Source: Guyanagaster necrorhizus (lineage: Eukaryota; Basidiomycota; Agaricomycetes; Agaricales; Physalacriaceae). From it: a stretch of DNA of 64,000 bases. Below are positions 59,175 to 64,000 of the stretch, piece by piece (position 1 is the stretch's first letter; every line of letters starts with the position of its first letter). The DNA lies in the NCBI RefSeq assembly GCF_019112545.1, contig NW_025064890.1, positions 240,283 to 304,282 of the forward strand. Direction: 5' to 3'. The position numbers and the translations under genes are program-made. Under the pieces are notes generated by a model that had not been told where the DNA came from, searched no databases, and saw only the letters and a list, made by a program, of their open reading frames with translations.

Positions 59175-60580
59175 TGATGTGCTTGGTAACAGCTAAGTGA
59201 CTAAGAGAAGTGAATGAGAAATGAACTCTCAAACACCAACACCTAACCACTCAATACACAATCACCAAATACAGTTGAGGTCAGTTGTTTCAAGTACAAT
59301 AAAAGCACTCTTGCAGTCTTAAGTAAAATCAAAGAAACAGTCAATAAAGACAGTTATTTAACTCTATCTTGCTTTCAAAGATGCAATACTTGTGAGAGTA
59401 GTTTATAGCAATGTTTAAGTATAATTAGGACTTAGAATCAATGCTAAATTGCCCTCCAAACCAACTTAGAATATTCCAAAACCCAATAAACTCCGAAACC
59501 CAAATACTAAGTCTATCAAGCACTTAGGCTTGACTAGCTGCACTCTTGGCTGGCTAGCAGTCCTCAAAACTGAAGAACTTGTATTCTGATGCTGAAACCA
59601 TTATAGTTTGAAACCCAAATTAATCTGAAACCCAAAATATAGTTATTATTCCAATCTAATCCTCTCTCTAAGTGACAAAGCAACTTAAATAAATCACTAA
59701 GTCGAAGCAGAACTCAAAATCCGTTGTCCCAGGGACTAGCTACAGTGGGCTAGAAGGCCTGAACACAGGGGTGAATCCCTTGCTTACTATTTCCCCCCCA
59801 TTCCCTTCTTTTATACACCAACAACAGGTACAGAATCTATAAATAAAGTATTCAAAATAATATTTCTCCTGTTTAAAGCGGAATCATGCCATTATTCCGA
59901 AATGGCGGCACTCCTGGACTCCCCTAGGCTTGCCCAGACCTGCCTGGCCACCACACAGCTTTATTTTAAGCCTACAGTGCCTGTGGGTACCTAACTTCTT
60001 TCTGTCTACCCAGAGTTTTAATCTTCTGAGTTATTCTTAGTAGCTTGATTGATCAGACCTGGTCAACTGGCTCTATTCACTCTATTCCTCTCAATTCTAA
60101 GTCTCTTAGATCACCTGATACCTAAAAAATTTGGACTTAGGCATTTGAGTCAAAACTCACAGTGCTAGCCACAGATCATTGGGTCTCACTTCTTACTGCT
60201 CCTGGATGATACTATCTCTACTCAATACTCCACAACTGGCTATGGTATTATACCTCTAGCTGTCTTAGAATATACTTGTCTTAGTGGCATATAGAATTGG
60301 CCCCATTTGAGGTACTATTTCTAAGTCCAACTTAGACTTAGTATTTTCCAAGGTGTGGTGCAGAACTTTTCTAAGTTCAAACCTGACTTAGGATTTTTAT
60401 TCTTAGGCCATGTTATTTTACAAAGTCCCTTTTGGACTTAGTATTAGTGACTAGCATGACTATCAGCTTGGAGCCTCAGCCATAGTCCTTTACTGGCTAA
60501 TGATTCCCAGTTACTAGCATATTCTAGTGTGTTATGCAGAATTTGCAAATTATAGGGCTGGACATGTAGCCTGCATATCA
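59175..60580 (+). repeat. X3: ~1.41-kb non-coding repeat, youngest copy
   Basis: TGATGTGCTTGGTAAC to CTGCATATCA. ATGA at 59171-59174 recurs at 60584-60587, leaving GCA unexplained at the right end. It keeps several CpGs (for example GCGGAATC and CCGAAATGGCGGC near 59880-59905) that are TG/CA in X1. TTTTATACACC near 59810 could be a promoter box. CTAAGT or ACTTAG occurs about 15 times. No coding frame. Confidence 0.8.
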
Positions 60581-62947
60581 GCAATGAGCAGCAAGAAGTT
60601 GAGAGAGCCTGACTAGAGAGGGCCAACATCTCCAACTGGTATAGACTCTGACCTGAAGGAGCTGCTATCCTCACCCTGGTATGCACTGATCCATCTCTTT
60701 TGACCCCAGTCTTTAGGGAGCCAAGCACAGGATTCAGTGTATGGAGCACAGGATGCTGGAGAAATGAAACCATTGCAGCAGAAGGAAGAGATCCTGAGGC
60801 CCTCCTATGCTCCCCAACTCTATAATATCTCCCTTCCCAAAGAACCCCAAGTGCTGACACTATGTTTGGTGATGATGAGTCTGTTCTCAGACATTATGGG
60901 TTATGAGTCCCTGAGACTGCTCACATCCCTACCCACACACTCTGAGGATTTCTTAGGAGTCAAATTGTTGGGCAGTTACTTAATGATGAATATAGAGGAA
61001 ACGTTCAGCTCTATCATGAGTGAGTGGAGGCAGCAAGAGCAACAGGAGGCAACTGGTATGATGAATATATTGGAAGTCAACCTGCCACCATCTACCTCAG
61101 TACATCTGACCCCTCGAGCCCTGCTGCTGGCTCCAGCACCAAGCCAAGGCAGCAAAATGATGATTCAACTATTAAGAGGTGAGAAGAGTTCTTATGACCT
61201 GTCTGGCACTTTCTCTGAGCAAGGGGCAGATGACAAGGATGAGGATGAAACTGAGAGCAGTGATCCACTATGGAGACCACCATATGACTCGCAGGAGAAA
61301 ACAGACAATGAAGAACTGAGAAGGTTGATTTGGGAGGCAAGAAACTAGAAGTACCAAGAGTACTACCTGCAGGGAGTAAATTTCTTATAGTATGATGCCA
61401 TCTGGGTGGCATCACAAATAGGACAATTATATTTGCATTCAGAGACTAACCAATAGACAGAAATCTTGAGGTGGACAGCAACAGACTATGCCATCAAATA
61501 GTACAACCAGAGGCATCCAGAGGATCTAGTCAGCTGATCACTAGCATACTAACCTCCACCCAGTATATGACCCATACTATGATCACCTCTTGTAATACCA
61601 AAACAAGCTGAGTACTGAGTGCCATCAATCTGAAGCACTTTTTCATACTCTGATTAATCATCTCAGACAACAGCAACTTGGCTAGCATAAACCCAATTCC
61701 AGCTAAAAGAAATAATGCATGGCTTTCAAAATCTCTGGGTCAGCAAAGAGAGCCAATTATTAGGAGGCCAACTGTCTCTGGATCAGGCCAATGGGAGTGA
61801 GGCAGGAAAGGAACCTATTCAGGATGACTCCAAAGTAGTATGACTAGAGTTTACAATTCAAGACAGCATCATTGTCTGAAAAGAAGATCCACCATGGGGA
61901 AGCCCTGTGGCTGATGACAACTCACTCTATTCTTTTTCTAAGCTGCTGCAGGAGTGGCAACAACCTCCATTTTCTAATTAGCCCAACCTGATAGGAGCAC
62001 TGCTTCACAATGCAGCAATACTCCAATGCCACCTCGATCTCCTCTGAAAGCCTCACCCTTTCAAGGGAGCCTCTGATGATATTGACTGCTTTCTCATAGA
62101 TTGCGAGCAATACTTTGAAGTATACATTAAGTATCTTGGAACAGATATGAACAAGGTTGTCTTTGCTGCCTTCTATCTTGAGGAGAAGACAAAGACCTGA
62201 TAGATTCTTATCTCCTCAAACTTCAGATCAGCAACACGAGGGTGCTACTATTACCCTTCATGACCCATGTTCAAGCAGATGCTGAATGACAAATTCATTG
62301 ATCCAGTGGTACAAGAAGTATATAGGCAAAAGATCAAGGAGTTCAAGATGAGAGACAAGGCAGCCATGGACTACTTTGATGAATTAGAATGACTCGCCAA
62401 ATTGGCTGGCATATGAGACAATATGGCCAACAATGGCAGGATGGTCAAAGCCCTCAAACAGGGTGTCCCCTTCTCATACATCACAATGATCTCCACCATT
62501 GGTGTCAAAATGTTGATGCCAACAGAATATGATGAATGGAAGGAAAGGATCATTAAAATGTATAAGGAGTGACAAAAGCAGAAAGCAGAGTTCATGACAT
62601 TGCATAACTATCTCAAGAAATCGACTCTGCCAACTCCAAATAAATCAACAGGGACAACTGCTAGGAAGTCACAGGGATCAACCACAGGCTCAATGTCATA
62701 TGAGATCCAGAAGATAGGAACTGGGATGACATACACCAGGGCCAGAAAGCTGATAGATATAGACTGCATGAAGAAGGAAGGAAAGTGCTTCAATTGTGAG
62801 CAGAAGAGGCATATAGCAAAGGATTGCCTAAAGAAAAAGCAAACCTGAGAAGACATATAGGCTCAAATCACTGAGTTACAAAAAGAGGAAGAGAGACTTG
62901 GCACAGAAACAAAAGTGGAGGAAGTAAAAGACAGGGCTGACCAGTGA
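60581..62947 (+). pseudogene. gag: G Gag, central and C-terminal part
   Basis: After X3 the sequence resumes in the Gln/Glu-rich region. A stretch open for 203 codons (60737-61348) includes SEWRQQEQQEATGMMNILEV, matching E near 28110-28190 in the same frame. The capsid begins with ASDDIDCFLIDCEQYFEVY at ~62070-62125 and continues through MDYFDELE near 62370. The zinc knuckle CFNCEQKRHIAKDC lies at ~62786-62827, with Gly replaced by Glu. Glu/Lys-rich tail. Several stops remain. Confidence 0.78.
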
Positions 62948-64000
62948 GCGATTTCACTGAGCCAGCTGAAAACCCTTATGGTGTGCAAATCCCAGCTGCT
63001 AGATAGACTGATAAAGTCTCTGTAGCTACTCTTATGCCTGTCTATACCATGCATTTGAATATACCATGCTCTTACACATTGCACACCAAAGAATCACAAG
63101 AAAAAACTCAAGCACCTTTGGGCTGAACAAGGGCAGAGAGCTCTAATACTTGGCTTAAGCCATTCAATACTGAATGGACTTGGAGGGCCATCAAGGATGC
63201 CAAAGACAAAGCCATGGCAAAAGCTGTACTTAACAATTGGGTCCATAAATCCTGCATGAAGAAAGTAGTCAATGAAGTAATAGCAGGAATGAAAGAAGCA
63301 GAACGATGCTGAGCCTTGGAATGGCTCAATGAACTCCATGGACCACAAAAATTCATTCATTGGTCTAAGATGACAGGAAGGGACCTGCTCATGAAGGCCC
63401 AAATTGAAACTCTAACATCCCAAACCACCCATGCTATCACTGCATTAATTGACAGTGGATGTACAGGGAGTTCCATTAACCATGCTTTCATCAACAAGCA
63501 CAATCTCTCAACTCAGGCCACTGCAGCACTAATCCCAGTTTACAATGCCGACAGAACCAAAAACCAGGCTGGCTCGATTACTGAATTTGTTGCACTCAGA
63601 CTCACAATCAGTGATCATTCTGAATGCATCGACCTGGCCATCACAGATCTCAGAACTAAGGAAATCTTCCTTGGTCATGACTGGCTTATACATCACAACC
63701 CACTGATCAATTGGAAGACCAGACAGATTATGTTTGCAAGGTGTCAGTACCAGAAAATCTCATTCGAACTTCCTGATAAAGACTCAGAAGACCAGTGGGA
63801 TGAGGAGATGGAGGACAGAGAGACAATCCTTGCAGTAGACATTCAGCAGAAGTTGCATATTCATGCAGTACATCATGCTAATGACCTGGCTGCCAAAGCC
63901 AATGAACAGAGAGGGGAGAGAACCTTTGAAGAAATGATGTCTGAATGGTCATGAGACTTCAGAGACCTGTTCAAGAAGGAGAGTTTTGATGAGTTGCTGA
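62948..64000 (+). pseudogene. pol: G Pol, start (protease), runs off the window
   Basis: The linker region has stops (62948-63312), then a 212-codon open stretch at 63316-63954 with ALIDSGCTGSSINHAF, an intact retropepsin triplet near 63450, and HNPLINWKTRQIMFA. It stops at TGA 63952-63954, then DLFKKESFDELL-like sequence leads toward RT. RT, RNase H and integrase lie outside the window. This is the best-kept family-B protease here. Confidence 0.82.

Noticed and set aside
58774..59250. 158-codon minus-strand frame opposite G gag and the start of X3
   Set aside because: It crosses the gag/X3 insertion boundary, so it cannot be an old gene; chance frame.

Overview
The window looks like a transposon graveyard from a filamentous fungus, most likely an agaricomycete basidiomycete. 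The evidence is chromodomain Ty3/gypsy (chromovirus) elements, a fungal-style pogo/CENP-B-like DNA transposon, a 49-bp GT-AG intron, and strong loss of CpG with TG/CA replacing it. The organism call is inference. I see no intact host gene, rRNA, tRNA or CRISPR array. Nearly every base is a retroelement, a DNA transposon or a fragment of one, and almost every reading frame is broken by TGA/TAG codons that look like C-to-T decay of CGA and CAG.

Families. Family A is Ty3/gypsy with a chromodomain and ~490-510 bp LTRs: A1 1-6355 (-), a 3' fragment at 11211-12084 (+), A3 13479-18809 (+), a gag scrap 22426-22534 (+), A5 22535-25970 (-), and the youngest copy A 37449-43625 (+). Family B is a second Ty3/gypsy chromovirus with ~440-525 bp LTRs: C 6387-11210 (-), H 21.7-22.4 kb (+), E 26289-32436 (+), B 32437-46545 (-, split by A), F 51155-57802 (+), G 57803-64000 (+), plus solo or partial LTRs at 14341, 18810, 25971 and 46909. 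Ty1/copia elements D1 12085-13478 (-) and D2 46546-51154 (+) belong to one family. A pogo-like element lies at 6616-9007. Three ~1.35-1.4 kb non-coding elements (X1 19095, X2 54572, X3 59175) have TG...CA ends and look like solo LTRs of an unseen retroelement.

Layout. The elements are nested several layers deep: pogo inside an LTR of C; A3 inside copia D1; a solo LTR inside A3 gag; A inside the capsid region of B; a solo LTR inside D2 gag; X2 inside F; X3 inside G gag. Several insertions have exact target-site duplications (TCTAC, ATATC, GCAAT, GTGG, TA). Element A keeps many CpGs and its ends are sharp CpG borders, so it inserted late. B, G and X3 are intermediate. C, A1, A3, A5 and X1 are old.

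Main points for a second look. (1) In both gypsy families the predicted 5' end of the RNA, 33-34 nt after a TATA box, is complementary to the primer-binding site just after the 5' LTR, and the complementarity is kept by covariation between copies. This is the signature of Tf1-type self-priming. (2) A1 and A5 carry an antisense gene between pol and the 3' LTR, with coiled coils, a Cys-x6-Cys motif and an intron; the youngest copy lacks it. (3) An 874-bp inverted repeat with about three mismatches flanks 9.3 kb of decayed DNA. (4) The X elements carry an unusual array of CTAAGT/ACTTAG motifs. (5) Family B Gag has a conserved hydrophobic segment near its N-terminus.
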